From: Streptomyces sp. Ag109_O5-10 | GTDB taxonomy: Bacteria > Actinomycetota > Actinomycetes > Streptomycetales > Streptomycetaceae | Length of the DNA stretch: 64,000 nucleotides | NCBI RefSeq assembly: GCF_900105755.1 | Contig: NZ_FNTQ01000001.1 | Span: forward strand, 5,952,001 to 6,016,000 | Direction: 5' to 3' | Shown: positions 8,660 through 16,662 of the stretch, in pieces | Numbering within the stretch: position 1 is the first letter of the stretch | How the letters are laid out: every line of letters begins with the position of its first letter | Notes under the pieces: model-generated | Database searches by the model: none | The model's input: only the letters and a program-made list of their open reading frames with translations | Told to the model about the DNA's origin: nothing | Position numbers and translations under genes: made by a program

Positions 8660-9471
8660 CGCCCGGTCCCCAGGTTCTGCTGCCGCAGCCAGGTGAGAAC
8701 GGTGTCCGCGACCTCGCGCCAGCCGCCGTCGATCGTCAGCGAGTGCCCGCGGTCGGGGAAGTTGATGATGTCGGTGACCGCCTCGGAGTGCCGGTACTGC
8801 TTGAGGGTGGCCCGGGTGACGACCTCGGGCACCGTGTGGTCCTTGCCGCCGGAGACGAGCAGCAGCGGGCCGCGCCCGCTGTTGTCCGTGTCGACTTTCG
8901 CCGGCGAATGGGGATTGAAGTTGGCGGCGGCGGCCTCGTACAGCGGCTTGCCCGGCGCGGGGATGGTCCAGCGCTCGTACAGGGCCGCCGATTCCTCCTC
9001 CGTGACGGCGTTGCCGAAGGCGAACCGGAACTGCTCCGCGCTCAGCGAGACCGACCGGTGCCGGTTGGCCGGGTTCCTGAAGACCGGCAGCGTCGCCTTC
9101 AGCGCGGACAGCGGCAGCGGCAGTACGCCCTTGATCTGCGCGGCGTCGATCGCGACCGCCGCGGCGGCGCGGTCCTGGCCGAGCAGCTTCTGCGCGATCA
9201 TCCCGCCGAACGAGTGGCCGATCAGGACGGGGCGCGCGGGCAGCGCCTCGATCAGCGTCGCGTAGTGCGCGACGACGTCGTCGATGCCGTGGTCGGCGAT
9301 GCTCTCGGGGTTCTGGCGTGCCTCCGCGACGGTGCCGGGGTCACCGGGCCACCCGGGCGCGGACGGGTCGTAGCCCTCGGCACGGAACAGGTCGATCCAC
9401 GGCTGCCAGGAGGTGCTGTGCAGCCAGAGTCCGTGGATGAAGACCACGGGAAGAGGAAGGGGGACGGTCAT
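8656..9471 (-). CDS. Alpha/beta hydrolase (Ser nucleophile), first gene of the operon
   Basis: A 271-residue alpha/beta hydrolase. HGLWLHS (13-19) is the oxyanion region, GHSFGG carries Ser87, SGGKDHTVP carries Asp211, and DRGHSL carries His243, giving a complete triad. ATG 9471 is chosen because a purine-rich AGAGAGG lies about 7 bases upstream, and because the conserved N-terminal strand (VVFIHG) begins at residue 9. A longer frame continues upstream but has low-complexity, Arg-rich content. The gene ends in an ATGA overlap with the SDR gene, so this is the first gene of a four-gene operon. Family members include lipase/esterase-like and C-C hydrolases, and the exact reaction cannot be told. 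Confidence 0.88.
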   Translation of the reverse strand: MTVPLPLPVVFIHGLWLHSTSWQPWIDLFRAEGYDPSAPGWPGDPGTVAEARQNPESIADHGIDDVVAHYATLIEALPARPVLIGHSFGGMIAQKLLGQDRAAAAVAIDAAQIKGVLPLPLSALKATLPVFRNPANRHRSVSLSAEQFRFAFGNAVTEEESAALYERWTIPAPGKPLYEAAAANFNPHSPAKVDTDNSGRGPLLLVSGGKDHTVPEVVTRATLKQYRHSEAVTDIINFPDRGHSLTIDGGWREVADTVLTWLRQQNLGTGR

Positions 9472-10002
9472 GGCTGGGCCTCTCTTGTGTGGGTGTCCTG
9501 ACCCGGCATGTGCACACGAGACCAGGACCTGCGGCGCTCTCGCACCGGGGTTCCACCCCAGTCGTTCAGCAGGGGACGCCGAACGGCCCGGAGACACCGG
9601 CGTCGGTCCGTAGGGACTCGAGCATCGTCCACGCGTCGCCCCGCGTGAAGACGTCGGCGGCGGCCGGGACTTCGGTGTACGGGGCATTCCAGAGGCCCGT
9701 CGGTGACCGGGACGCCGGGGATGCCTTCCGTGGCGCCGGGCCCGATTCCCGCCGCAGGGCGACGGGCGTCCGGAAGGGTCGCGCAGGCTCGGTTCACCGC
9801 GGCGGTGTAAAGATCCGTTCATGATTCTTGAACGAATAGGGTCAGTAACGGTCTTGACCTGATAGGAAATGCCCACACTTCGGTTAAGGGGGACAGCTCC
9901 TGCGCGCCTTGTGGCGTGGACGCACCTGTCGGCCCAAGTGACGCTTCGACCGCCGCCACGGACACGGATGTGGCGGTGTGTCAGTTTTTAGGAGATTTCT
10001 GC
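9472..10002. promoter_or_regulatory. Divergent intergenic region with a 6-bp-arm palindrome
   Basis: This 531-base gap separates the hydrolase operon (minus) from the sedolisin gene (plus). I see no convincing gene in it. Composition drops in GC between about 9800 and 9900. It contains the inverted repeat CGTTCA-N7-TGAACG (9816-9834), a possible operator or part of a divergent promoter. A clear ribosome binding site (AGGAG, 9990-9994) sits at its right edge for the peptidase. Confidence 0.4.
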
Positions 10003-13000
10003 ATGGCCAACAAGGTCCACGCCGCGCCGGGAGGTCCCGGACGCGCGGCAGTCAAGACCGGAAGACGGGCCAGGGCGATCACCGCGGCTTCCATCGCCGC
10101 CGTCGCCCTCGTCGCTGTCACCGGGATCGCTACCGGAGCGGTCGCCCAGGGGGGAGCGGCCGGACCGGGCGCACCCGAGCGAATAGGGGCGGCCCCGCGT
10201 GTCCCGACCGGTGCGAGGGTGACCGGCGCGACCGCGTCGGGAACCACCCTGCACCTCAGCGTGAACCTGGCTCCGCGTGACCGGCAGGCGCTGGCGGACT
10301 TTGTCACCGCGGTGTCCACCCCGGGGAACCCGCAGTACCACCACTACCTGGCCAAGGGGCAGTTCGCCGCGGTCTTCGGTCCCACGCGGGCCACCATCGA
10401 GCAAGTCTCGAAGGCGTTGAAGGCGGCCGGTCTCTCTCCCGGCAAGGTCAGCCCGGACGGCCTGTCCATCCCGGTCACCGCCACCGCCGCGCAGGCGTCC
10501 CACGCCTTCGGCACCGGTTTCCGCAACGTCCGGCTCAAGGACGGCACCACCGACTACCTCAACACCTCGGCCCCCTCGCTGCCCTCGGACGTGGCGTCCT
10601 CGGTGACCGGGATCGTCGGCCTGAGCAGCGTCAACACCGTCAGCAGTCACCACTCCGCGGTGCGTCGCGCGAGCGGGCACGGCTCTGCCGGCGCCACCGT
10701 CTCCGGACGCGGTGCGCGCACGGTGGCCCCGCACACGTACACCCCGGCTCTCTGCGCCGACTTCACCGGCTCGGGCCTGACCGACGGCACCGACTACTAC
10801 AGCCCCGGCAAGCTGGCCGGCGCCTACGGGATGACCAGTTCCGCCACCGTCGGTGCCGGGCAGACCGTGGCCGTGTTCGAGCTGGAGAACGTCGACGCCG
10901 GCAGCATCGCCGCGTACCAGTCCTGCGTCGGTACCAGCACCTCGGTGTCCCACGTGTACGTCGACACGACGGCGGGGGCCGGCGCGCCGGCCACCGACGG
11001 AGAGGTCGGCGTGGAATCCGCGCTCGACATCGAGGACCTCATAGGCCTGGTGCCCGGCGCCGCCGTCATCGACTACCAGGGGCCGGACGCCGCGTCGGCG
11101 ACCGACCAGAACGTGCTCGACGTCTACCAGCGGATGGTCACCGACGACCAGGCGCAGGTCATCTCCACCAGTTGGGGTGAGTGCGAGGCGGTCGAGAGCA
11201 GCGCGACCGCGAACGCCGAGAACACCGTCTTCGCGGAGGCCGCCGCGCAGGGCCAGAGCGTCGTCGCCGCCTCGGGCGACGACGGCTCCAGCGACTGCTA
11301 CCGCGCGACCGGCTCCACCGCCAAGGCCGTCGACGACCCCGCGAGCCAGCCCTACGTCACCGGTGTCGGCGGCACCACGATGACCACCTCGGGCAGCACC
11401 ACGACCCAGACGACGTGGGGCAACGCCTCCGGCGGTACCGGCGGCGGCGTCTCCTCGCGCTGGGCTCCCGTCGTCTACCAGGGCGGTGTCGCCACCACCA
11501 GCAAGCGCGCCGTGCCGGACGTCTCCGCTCTGGCGGACCCGGCCGACGGGTATCCGATCTACTACCAGGACGACAGCCAGTCCTCCAGCCCCGTCCCCGG
11601 CCTCGTCGGCGGCACCAGCGGGGCGGCCCCGACCTGGGCCGCCGCGATCGTCCAGGCCAACGCGGGCACGGCCTGCCAGACCAACGGCCGGGTCGGCTTC
11701 CTCAACAACGCCCTGTACAAGGCCGCACGGAGCAGCTACCCGACGAACTTCTGGGACGTCACCAGCGGCAACAACTCCGTGTACGCCACCGGCTACACGG
11801 CGGCGGCCGGCTACGACGAGGTGACCGGCCTGGGCTCGCCCAAGGAGGCCGGCCTGACCGCCGCACTGTGCGTGGCCAAGGGCACGGCCGCCACGGGCGC
11901 CTCCACCTTCCACCCGCTCAGCAGCCCCAAGCGCCTGCTGGACACCCGCAACGGCACCGGCTGGGGCCTCAGTTCCATCCCGACCACGAAGCCCCTGGTC
12001 GCGGGCGGCACCGCCCCGGTCAAGATCGAGGGAGCCGGGGGGATCCCCAGCAGCGGCGTGACCGCTGTCGTGCTCAACCTCACGGTCACCGGCACCACCG
12101 GCGCGGGTTCGTTGATCGCCTGGGCCGACGGCACCAGCAAGCCGGCGACCAGCAACCTCAACTGGACCGGCGCGAGCCAGACCATCGCCGCCTCGGCGAC
12201 CGTCAAGGTGGCGGACGACGGTGTGGTCGACCTCTACACGAGCAGCACCACCCACCTGATCGCCGATGTCCAGGGCTACTACACCAGCGGCACCACCGGC
12301 TCGAAGTACACGGCGCTGGCCCCGGCCCGCCTGCTGGACACCCGCTCCAAGGTCGGCATCCCCACCACCACCAAGATCTCCAACAAGGTGATCAGCCTCA
12401 AGGTACGCGGCCATGGCGGCGTGCCCACGGCCGCCACCGCCGTGGTGCTCAACCTGACGGCCACCCAGACCGTCGGCGGCGGCTACCTGGAGGCCTACCC
12501 CGAGGGCGCCACCCGCCCGACCGCGTCCAACGTCAACTGGTCGGCCACCGGGACCACCATCCCCAACCTGGTGGTCGTGCCGATCGGCAGCGACGGCAAT
12601 GTCAGCATCTACGTCCACGGCACCAGCCATGTGATCGCCGACGTCTCCGGCTACTTCTCCACCAGTGGCTCGGCCTTCCACACGGTCACCCCGCTGCGCC
12701 TCCTGGACACCCGTCAGACGACGGCGCTGGGCTCCGGAAAGACGCTCGCCCTGCAGGTCTCGGGGCGCGACGCCATCCCGTCCACCGGCGTCAAGGCGGT
12801 CGTGCTGACCGTCACCGTCACCGGCACCACGGGCAGCGGATACCTCAGTGCCTGGGCCGACGGCGGCAGCCGTCCGACGGCCTCCAACCTGAACTGGGTG
12901 CAGGGCAAGACGATCGCCAACCAGGTCATCGTGCCCGTCGGCTCCGACGGCAAGGTGGACTTCTACGCGAGCAGCACCACCAACGTGCTCGCGGACGTGG

Positions 13001-13017
13001 CCGGCTACATCGGCTGA
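10003..13017 (+). CDS. Secreted sedolisin-family (S53) serine-carboxyl peptidase with three LDTR repeats
   Basis: This 1004-residue exported protease starts at ATG 10003, 8 bases after AGGAG. A signal peptide follows (Arg-rich n-region, then AASIAAVALVAVTGIATGAVA). Next come a pro-kumamolisin-type activation domain (about 60-210) and a catalytic S53 domain. Likely catalytic residues are Glu338 and Asp342 (ESALDIEDL), Asp426 (SGDDG) and Ser539 in GGTSGAAPTWA. From about residue 635 to the end there are three repeats of about 125 residues, each opening with RLLDTR (near 640, 775 and 897). They probably fold as beta-sandwich substrate- or wall-binding modules. The family works at acidic pH and is self-activated. 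A strong hairpin follows the gene. Confidence 0.93.
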   Translation: MANKVHAAPGGPGRAAVKTGRRARAITAASIAAVALVAVTGIATGAVAQGGAAGPGAPERIGAAPRVPTGARVTGATASGTTLHLSVNLAPRDRQALADFVTAVSTPGNPQYHHYLAKGQFAAVFGPTRATIEQVSKALKAAGLSPGKVSPDGLSIPVTATAAQASHAFGTGFRNVRLKDGTTDYLNTSAPSLPSDVASSVTGIVGLSSVNTVSSHHSAVRRASGHGSAGATVSGRGARTVAPHTYTPALCADFTGSGLTDGTDYYSPGKLAGAYGMTSSATVGAGQTVAVFELENVDAGSIAAYQSCVGTSTSVSHVYVDTTAGAGAPATDGEVGVESALDIEDLIGLVPGAAVIDYQGPDAASATDQNVLDVYQRMVTDDQAQVISTSWGECEAVESSATANAENTVFAEAAAQGQSVVAASGDDGSSDCYRATGSTAKAVDDPASQPYVTGVGGTTMTTSGSTTTQTTWGNASGGTGGGVSSRWAPVVYQGGVATTSKRAVPDVSALADPADGYPIYYQDDSQSSSPVPGLVGGTSGAAPTWAAAIVQANAGTACQTNGRVGFLNNALYKAARSSYPTNFWDVTSGNNSVYATGYTAAAGYDEVTGLGSPKEAGLTAALCVAKGTAATGASTFHPLSSPKRLLDTRNGTGWGLSSIPTTKPLVAGGTAPVKIEGAGGIPSSGVTAVVLNLTVTGTTGAGSLIAWADGTSKPATSNLNWTGASQTIAASATVKVADDGVVDLYTSSTTHLIADVQGYYTSGTTGSKYTALAPARLLDTRSKVGIPTTTKISNKVISLKVRGHGGVPTAATAVVLNLTATQTVGGGYLEAYPEGATRPTASNVNWSATGTTIPNLVVVPIGSDGNVSIYVHGTSHVIADVSGYFSTSGSAFHTVTPLRLLDTRQTTALGSGKTLALQVSGRDAIPSTGVKAVVLTVTVTGTTGSGYLSAWADGGSRPTASNLNWVQGKTIANQVIVPVGSDGKVDFYASSTTNVLADVAGYIG

Positions 13018-13034
13018 CGCCCACCGACGACCCG

Positions 13035-13080
13035 GCAGCGATGCCCCCGCCGACCCTTCCGGTCGGCGGGGCATCGCTGC
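13035..13080 (+). terminator. Rho-independent-type hairpin after the sedolisin gene
   Basis: A stem of about 20 bp joins 13035-13055 with 13061-13080, with one bulged C and a 5-base loop (CTTCC). It begins 17 bases after the stop codon at 13017. There is no U-tract, as is common for Streptomyces terminators. Confidence 0.85.
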
Positions 13081-13162
13081 ACGGGTCGTGATCCGGCTTC
13101 GGTGTCGGTGCCGCGAAAACCCCACGGCGTGTGACCGACGTACTCGCCTGTGGCCGAACGCC

Positions 13163-13205
13163 GGACAGGCCCGTGATCTGCGTTCCGCAGATCACGGGCC
13201 TGTCC
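13163..13205 (-). terminator. Terminator hairpin of tRNA-His
   Basis: Perfect 19-bp inverted repeat (13163-13181 with 13187-13205) around the loop GTTCC. It lies 6 bases beyond the 3' end of the tRNA gene on the minus strand. Together with the hairpin at 13035-13080 it insulates the two convergent units. Confidence 0.85.
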
Positions 13206-13210
13206 CATGG

Positions 13211-13283
13211 GGTGAGTGACGGGACTCGAACCCGCGACATCCTGGACCACAACCAGGTGCTCTACCAGCTGAGCTACACCCAC
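13211..13283 (-). tRNA. tRNA-His (anticodon GTG)
   Basis: The minus strand folds into a full cloverleaf. The acceptor stem is GTGGGTG/CACTCAC, the D arm GCTC-AGCTGGTA-GAGC, the anticodon arm CCTGG-TTGTGGT-CCAGG with GTG in the loop, and the T arm GCGGG-TTCGAGT-CCCGT. The base before the acceptor stem (13284) is G on this strand and can pair with C73, giving the G-1 that histidyl-tRNA synthetase requires. CCA is not encoded. The gene lies downstream of orn, the arrangement I recall for Streptomyces. Confidence 0.97.
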
Positions 13284-13397
13284 CACGACCGGCGGTGATT
13301 CTGTGGTTTCTCCGACCGGCCGAGAAAAAGTGTACAGGGTCCGAAGGGGTGCTCGCGCACGGCTTTCCGGGAGCCGCTTCCGGGGCCTTTCGGGGGC

Positions 13398-14000
13398 CTA
13401 CTCCGCAGGCAGGACGTGCTTGGCCGCGATCGTCCGCGCGGTGTCCGAGTCCGGGCCGGGCTGCGGGACGAAGATGGCCTCGCGGTAGTAGCGCAGCTCG
13501 GCGATCGACTCGCGGATGTCGGCGAGGGCGCGGTGGTTGCCGTTCTTCTCCGGGCTGTTGAAGTACGCCCGCGGGTACCAGCGCCGGGCCAGCTCCTTGA
13601 CGCTGGACACGTCGACGATCCGGTAGTGGAGGTATCCCTCCAGGTCCGCCATGTCCCGGGCCAGGAAGCCGCGGTCGGTGCCGACGGAGTTGCCGCACAG
13701 CGGGGCCTTGCCGGGTTCCTTCACGTGTTCCCGTACATAGGACAGGACCTGCTCCTCGGCCTCGGCGAGCGTCGTGCCGCCGGCCAGCTCGTCGAGCAGG
13801 CCGGACGTGGTGTGCATCTGCCGCACCACCTCCGGCATCGTCTCCAGTGCCTTGGCCGGCGGACGGATGACGATGTCCACGCCCTCGCCGAGCACGTTCA
13901 GCTCGGAGTCGGTGACCAGTGCGGCCACCTCGATGAGCGCGTCGTCGGACAGCGAGAGGCCGGTCATCTCGCAGTCGATCCACACCATGCGATCGTTCAT
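13398..14000 (-). CDS. orn: Oligoribonuclease
   Basis: A 200-residue DEDDh 3'-5' exonuclease of the expected length. The N-terminus reads MVWIDCEMTGLSLSDD, with the metal-binding Asp9 and Glu11. The middle carries CGNSVGTDRGFLARDM and the C-terminal part the HRALADIRESIAEL helix with the last catalytic His and Asp. Orn degrades 2-5 nt RNA oligomers, including pGpG from c-di-GMP turnover. In Streptomyces it lies beside adpA, and its transcript is reported there to influence growth and development. Here adpA lies upstream on the same strand, separated by 374 bases with a strong terminator. An 11-bp inverted repeat (14018-14057) sits just before the start codon. Confidence 0.96.
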   Translation of the reverse strand: MNDRMVWIDCEMTGLSLSDDALIEVAALVTDSELNVLGEGVDIVIRPPAKALETMPEVVRQMHTTSGLLDELAGGTTLAEAEEQVLSYVREHVKEPGKAPLCGNSVGTDRGFLARDMADLEGYLHYRIVDVSSVKELARRWYPRAYFNSPEKNGNHRALADIRESIAELRYYREAIFVPQPGPDSDTARTIAAKHVLPAE

Positions 14001-14374
14001 GCGACCACCCTAAAGCTGACGTCGGCGTTTGTGGGCCCCTGGTGCGACGCCGACGTCTGCGGGGGCTGCCGCCCCCGCACTCCCGCACCCCCGCGTCATC
14101 GGCCTACGGCCTCGTCCTCGAGCGCTGGAGGAGCCGGAGGGCCGCTGATCGTCGTCGTCCTCGGGGGCTGGGGCCGCCGTTGCGGTGGCGGCCTCAGGAG
14201 CCGGACGGGCTGAGACCGGGAGAGGGCCGTGCCTCGTCGTGACCGAGGGCGCCGTGCCGTGCCGGTCTCGCGGCGTGCTTTCGGCCTCGCCCTGGTGCCC
14301 CACCGAGCCGGTGGTGGGTGGGCGAGGGGGGTGGTCACGCCCACCCGAGGGTTCGGGTGGGCGTGACCGGAGGG
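14001..14374. promoter_or_regulatory. orn upstream region with two inverted repeats
   Basis: This 374-base gap lies between adpA and orn and has no gene I can support. Nearest to orn is a perfect 11-bp inverted repeat GACGTCGGCGT (14018-14028) with ACGCCGACGTC (14047-14057). Next to it is a 9-bp hairpin TGCGGGGGC-TGCC-GCCCCCGCA (14058-14079). The middle (about 14090-14300) resembles the common GC-rich intergenic filler of Streptomyces, and the right end carries the adpA terminator. Confidence 0.5.
14333..14368 (-). terminator. Terminator of adpA
   Basis: Perfect 15-bp stem (14333-14347 with 14354-14368) and a 6-base loop. It starts 6 bases after the adpA stop codon at 14375 on the minus strand. 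Confidence 0.88.
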
Positions 14375-15547
14375 TCAGCTGCCGGTGCGGGGACCGGGGA
14401 GGCTGGGAGAGAGGCCTACCGCTGCTGTCCTGCGGGTCTGCATCGGCAGTACGCCCTCGGGATACTGGACCGCGAGCGGGCCGGTGGGCGGCAGGGGAGC
14501 CGGTTCCGGGGCCTCGGCGCGGTCCGACTGCGGGCGGCGTGCCCGGTACGCGGCCCGGTACGCCGCCGGGGACGAACCCAGCTGGCGGCGGAAGTGACCG
14601 CGCAGGGCGACGGGGGAGCGGAAGCCGCAGCGGCCCGCCACCTCGTCCACCGAGTAGTCCGACGTCTCCAGGAGGCGCTGCGCCTGGAGGACCCGTTGCG
14701 TGATCAGCCACTGGAGCGGCGCCGACCCCGTCAGGGAACGGAAGCGGCGGTCGAAGGTGCGGCGGCTCATGTAGGCGCGTGCCGCCAGCGTCTCCACGTC
14801 GAACTGCTCATGGAGGTGCTCCAGCGCCCAGGCGACGACCTCGGCGAGCGGGTCGGCGCCGATCTCCTCTGGTAAAGATCGATCGAGGTAGCGCTCCTGA
14901 CCGCCCGAGCGGCGCGGCGGGACCACCAGACGGCGGGCCAGCGCACCGGCCGCCTCGTTGCCGTGGTCCGTCCGCACGATGTGGAGACAGAGATCGATTC
15001 CGGCCGCCGTACCGGCGGACGTCAGGACGTCGCCGTCGTCCACGAAGAGTTCCCGTGGGTCGACGTGCACCGACGGATAGCGCTTGGCCAGCGTCGGCGC
15101 GTACATCCAGTGGGTGGTGGCCGGGCGGCCGTCCAGCAGGCCTGCGGCGGCCAGCACGAACGCGCCCGTGCACAGCCCGACGATGCGGGCCCCTTCCTCG
15201 TGGGCGCGGCGCAGCGCGTCCAGTGCCTCTTCCGGTGGCGGCGCGGTGATCGAGCGCCAGGCCGGTACGACGACCGTGCCGGCGCGTGAGATCGCTTCCA
15301 GGCCATGTGGCGCGGTGAGTTCCAGGCCCCCTGTGGTCCGCAGCGGGCCTTCCTCGCCACCGCACACCAGTAGTCGGTAGCGCGGTACGCCGGCGTCCTG
15401 GCGGTCTATCCCGAACACCGACAGCGGTATGGAACTCTCGAAGATGGGGCCGCCGCTGAACAGCAGCACCGCGACGATCTCCTTGCGGCGTCGCCCGGAC
15501 AGTTTCCGGGCCGCGGTTTCCGGCGCGGCAGTGGAGTCGTGGCTCAT
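14375..15547 (-). CDS. adpA: AdpA, central AraC-family regulator of development and secondary metabolism
   Basis: The 390-residue protein has an N-terminal DJ-1/PfpI-like domain (about 25-195: IVAVLLFSGGPIFESSIPLSVFG, then IVGLCTGAFVLAAAGLLDGR) and a C-terminal AraC HTH domain (about 240-340: VETLAARAYMSRRTFDRRFR, then SVDEVAGRCGFRSPVALRGHFRR). Length, sequence and position beside orn fit AdpA. Codon 225 is TTA (plus-strand 14873-14875), in the linker between the two domains, exactly where AdpA proteins carry their bldA-dependent leucine. Expression should therefore need the bldA tRNA. AdpA activates hundreds of genes and represses itself. The start is ATG preceded by AGCAGG. Confidence 0.97.
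   Translation of the reverse strand: MSHDSTAAPETAARKLSGRRRKEIVAVLLFSGGPIFESSIPLSVFGIDRQDAGVPRYRLLVCGGEEGPLRTTGGLELTAPHGLEAISRAGTVVVPAWRSITAPPPEEALDALRRAHEEGARIVGLCTGAFVLAAAGLLDGRPATTHWMYAPTLAKRYPSVHVDPRELFVDDGDVLTSAGTAAGIDLCLHIVRTDHGNEAAGALARRLVVPPRRSGGQERYLDRSLPEEIGADPLAEVVAWALEHLHEQFDVETLAARAYMSRRTFDRRFRSLTGSAPLQWLITQRVLQAQRLLETSDYSVDEVAGRCGFRSPVALRGHFRRQLGSSPAAYRAAYRARRPQSDRAEAPEPAPLPPTGPLAVQYPEGVLPMQTRRTAAVGLSPSLPGPRTGS
14873..14875 (-). promoter_or_regulatory. In-frame TTA codon in adpA (bldA-dependent translation point)
   Basis: The codons around it read CGA TCT TTA CCA GAG GAG. TTA is very rare in Streptomyces and is read only by the bldA tRNA-Leu(UAA). A TTA at this interdomain position is the known control point of adpA. 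Confidence 0.95.
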
Positions 15548-15924
15548 CCTGCTAAGCCCCCCTCGGTGGTCGCGGCTCCTCGGTTGTGTCGCTCCTGCAC
15601 GTTTCCCCTCGGTCCTGCACGAGTCCCCCGCCGTAAGACGTCAAGATCGAATCTACTGGTTTCCGCGGTCTCGCGTTGACCAGTTCGACACGCCGTCGAT
15701 TGTCGACATGACAACTTGGCGTGAAGCATTCGATCACGAAGGGTTGCACTCACGGGCCGTGCAGGGAAGTGCGCCTCGTCGCAGTGGCCAAACCGCGTAG
15801 GGTGCGGAGGGGCCTGCGGACCCTTTCCGTGCAGGTGGAACGGGGGTTGGGGGGTGGTTGGTGCCCCTCCCGCACAGGTCCGCCAAGTTGGCTGAAAAGA
15901 AACGTTGGCGTGCGCGGAAACCGG
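15548..15924 (-). promoter_or_regulatory. adpA promoter/leader region
   Basis: This 377-base region upstream of adpA is less GC-rich than its surroundings and holds no gene. Candidate AdpA boxes (consensus TGGCSNGWWY) are TGGCGTGAAG (15717-15726) and a weaker TGGCGTGCGC (15906-15915). The palindromic hexamer ACCGGT occurs twice at the far end (15920-15925 and 15932-15937). AdpA homologues are known to bind their own promoter, so autoregulation is expected. The exact start point cannot be read from sequence. Confidence 0.45.
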
Positions 15925-16338
15925 TCAGTCGACCGGTGTAGTGCTCCGGGTGTGACGTCCGCCTCCCCGGGCCGCCGTCCCGCGTTCCGCGCCGAGCCTC
16001 GCACCGAGTTCCGAGCGGCGCAGCAGGAAGCGGCACGCGGCGGTGACGGCGGCGAGACCGAGGGCGGTGCCGGCCGCACCGGACGCCGAGGTGCCGTACC
16101 AGAGGAGCACCACGGGCACGAGCACACAGGAGAACACGGCCCAGCGGACCACGTCGCCGGCGCTGTCCGGAGCGCGGTGCGGGTCGGGGGCGCGGCGCGG
16201 GTCGGGGGCGCGGCGCGCGTCCGGGGCGCGGTGGGGATCGGGGGCGCGGTGCGAGGTGGGGGCGCGGCGCGAGGTGGGCGCGCGGCGCGGGGCAGGGGCG
16301 CGGTGCGGGGCAGGGGTGGTGCGGCGCGGTCCGGACAT
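15925..16338 (-). CDS. Small membrane protein with Arg/Pro/His-rich repeat N-terminus
   Basis: A 137-residue hypothetical. The first 55 residues are a run of short repeats built on RRAP/HRAP (PDPHRAPDARRAPDPRRAP and so on). A hydrophobic part follows at about 62-100 (VVRWAVFSCVLVPVVLLW, then AAGTALGLAAVTAACRFLL) that could form two membrane helices, and then a basic tail. ATG 16338 is preceded by GAGGGAG at a good distance. The repeats show as 18-21 base tandem repeats in the DNA (about 16170-16325) and may vary between strains. It lies just upstream of adpA on the same strand. No function is recognised. Confidence 0.6.
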   Translation of the reverse strand: MSGPRRTTPAPHRAPAPRRAPTSRRAPTSHRAPDPHRAPDARRAPDPRRAPDPHRAPDSAGDVVRWAVFSCVLVPVVLLWYGTSASGAAGTALGLAAVTAACRFLLRRSELGARLGAERGTAARGGGRHTRSTTPVD

Positions 16339-16662
16339 GGTGGTACTCCCTCGTGACGCACTCGTACCGGGATCAACGCGCGTTCGAGCGGTCGGTCACC
16401 GTGCGTGGGCCCCGGTGCTGTCCGAATCATGCGCAAACCGCCTGTACGGGGCAGCAACCATTGCGTTACGGGCGCGGCTCGTGCATGCTCCCTGGAACCC
16501 CTAACCGACTCCGGGGAAGGTCCCTACGGAGAGTGCGCGGGATCTGGGCTGAGGAGGCGTGCCGCCGTACCCTTGAGGGTATGGGGTGGGGAAGATGTTT
16601 CCCGGACACAAGCTCGCCGCACACCGTCCCTCCCACACAAGGATCACAACGCCGAGACAGCC
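16339..16662. promoter_or_regulatory. Divergent intergenic region before the universal stress protein gene
   Basis: This 324-base region lies between the repeat-rich small gene and the usp gene and holds no supported gene. It contains the near-perfect palindrome TACCCTTGAGGGTA (16568-16581), about 80 bases before the usp start, which could be an operator. Confidence 0.35.

Noticed and set aside
9916..10002. Upstream GTG start for the sedolisin
   Set aside because: It would put 29 polar residues before the signal peptide; ATG 10003 has AGGAG 8 bases upstream.
9988..13125. Very long open frame antisense to the sedolisin gene (over 1000 codons)
   Set aside because: Gly/Arg/Val-rich shadow caused by GC-biased third positions; the plus-strand gene has complete family motifs.
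15429..15800. Plus-strand frame across the adpA start and promoter
   Set aside because: Antisense to the adpA start, no ribosome site or domain.
16170..16325. CRISPR or satellite array
   Set aside because: Repeats are continuous, in frame, and encode a repetitive protein N-terminus.
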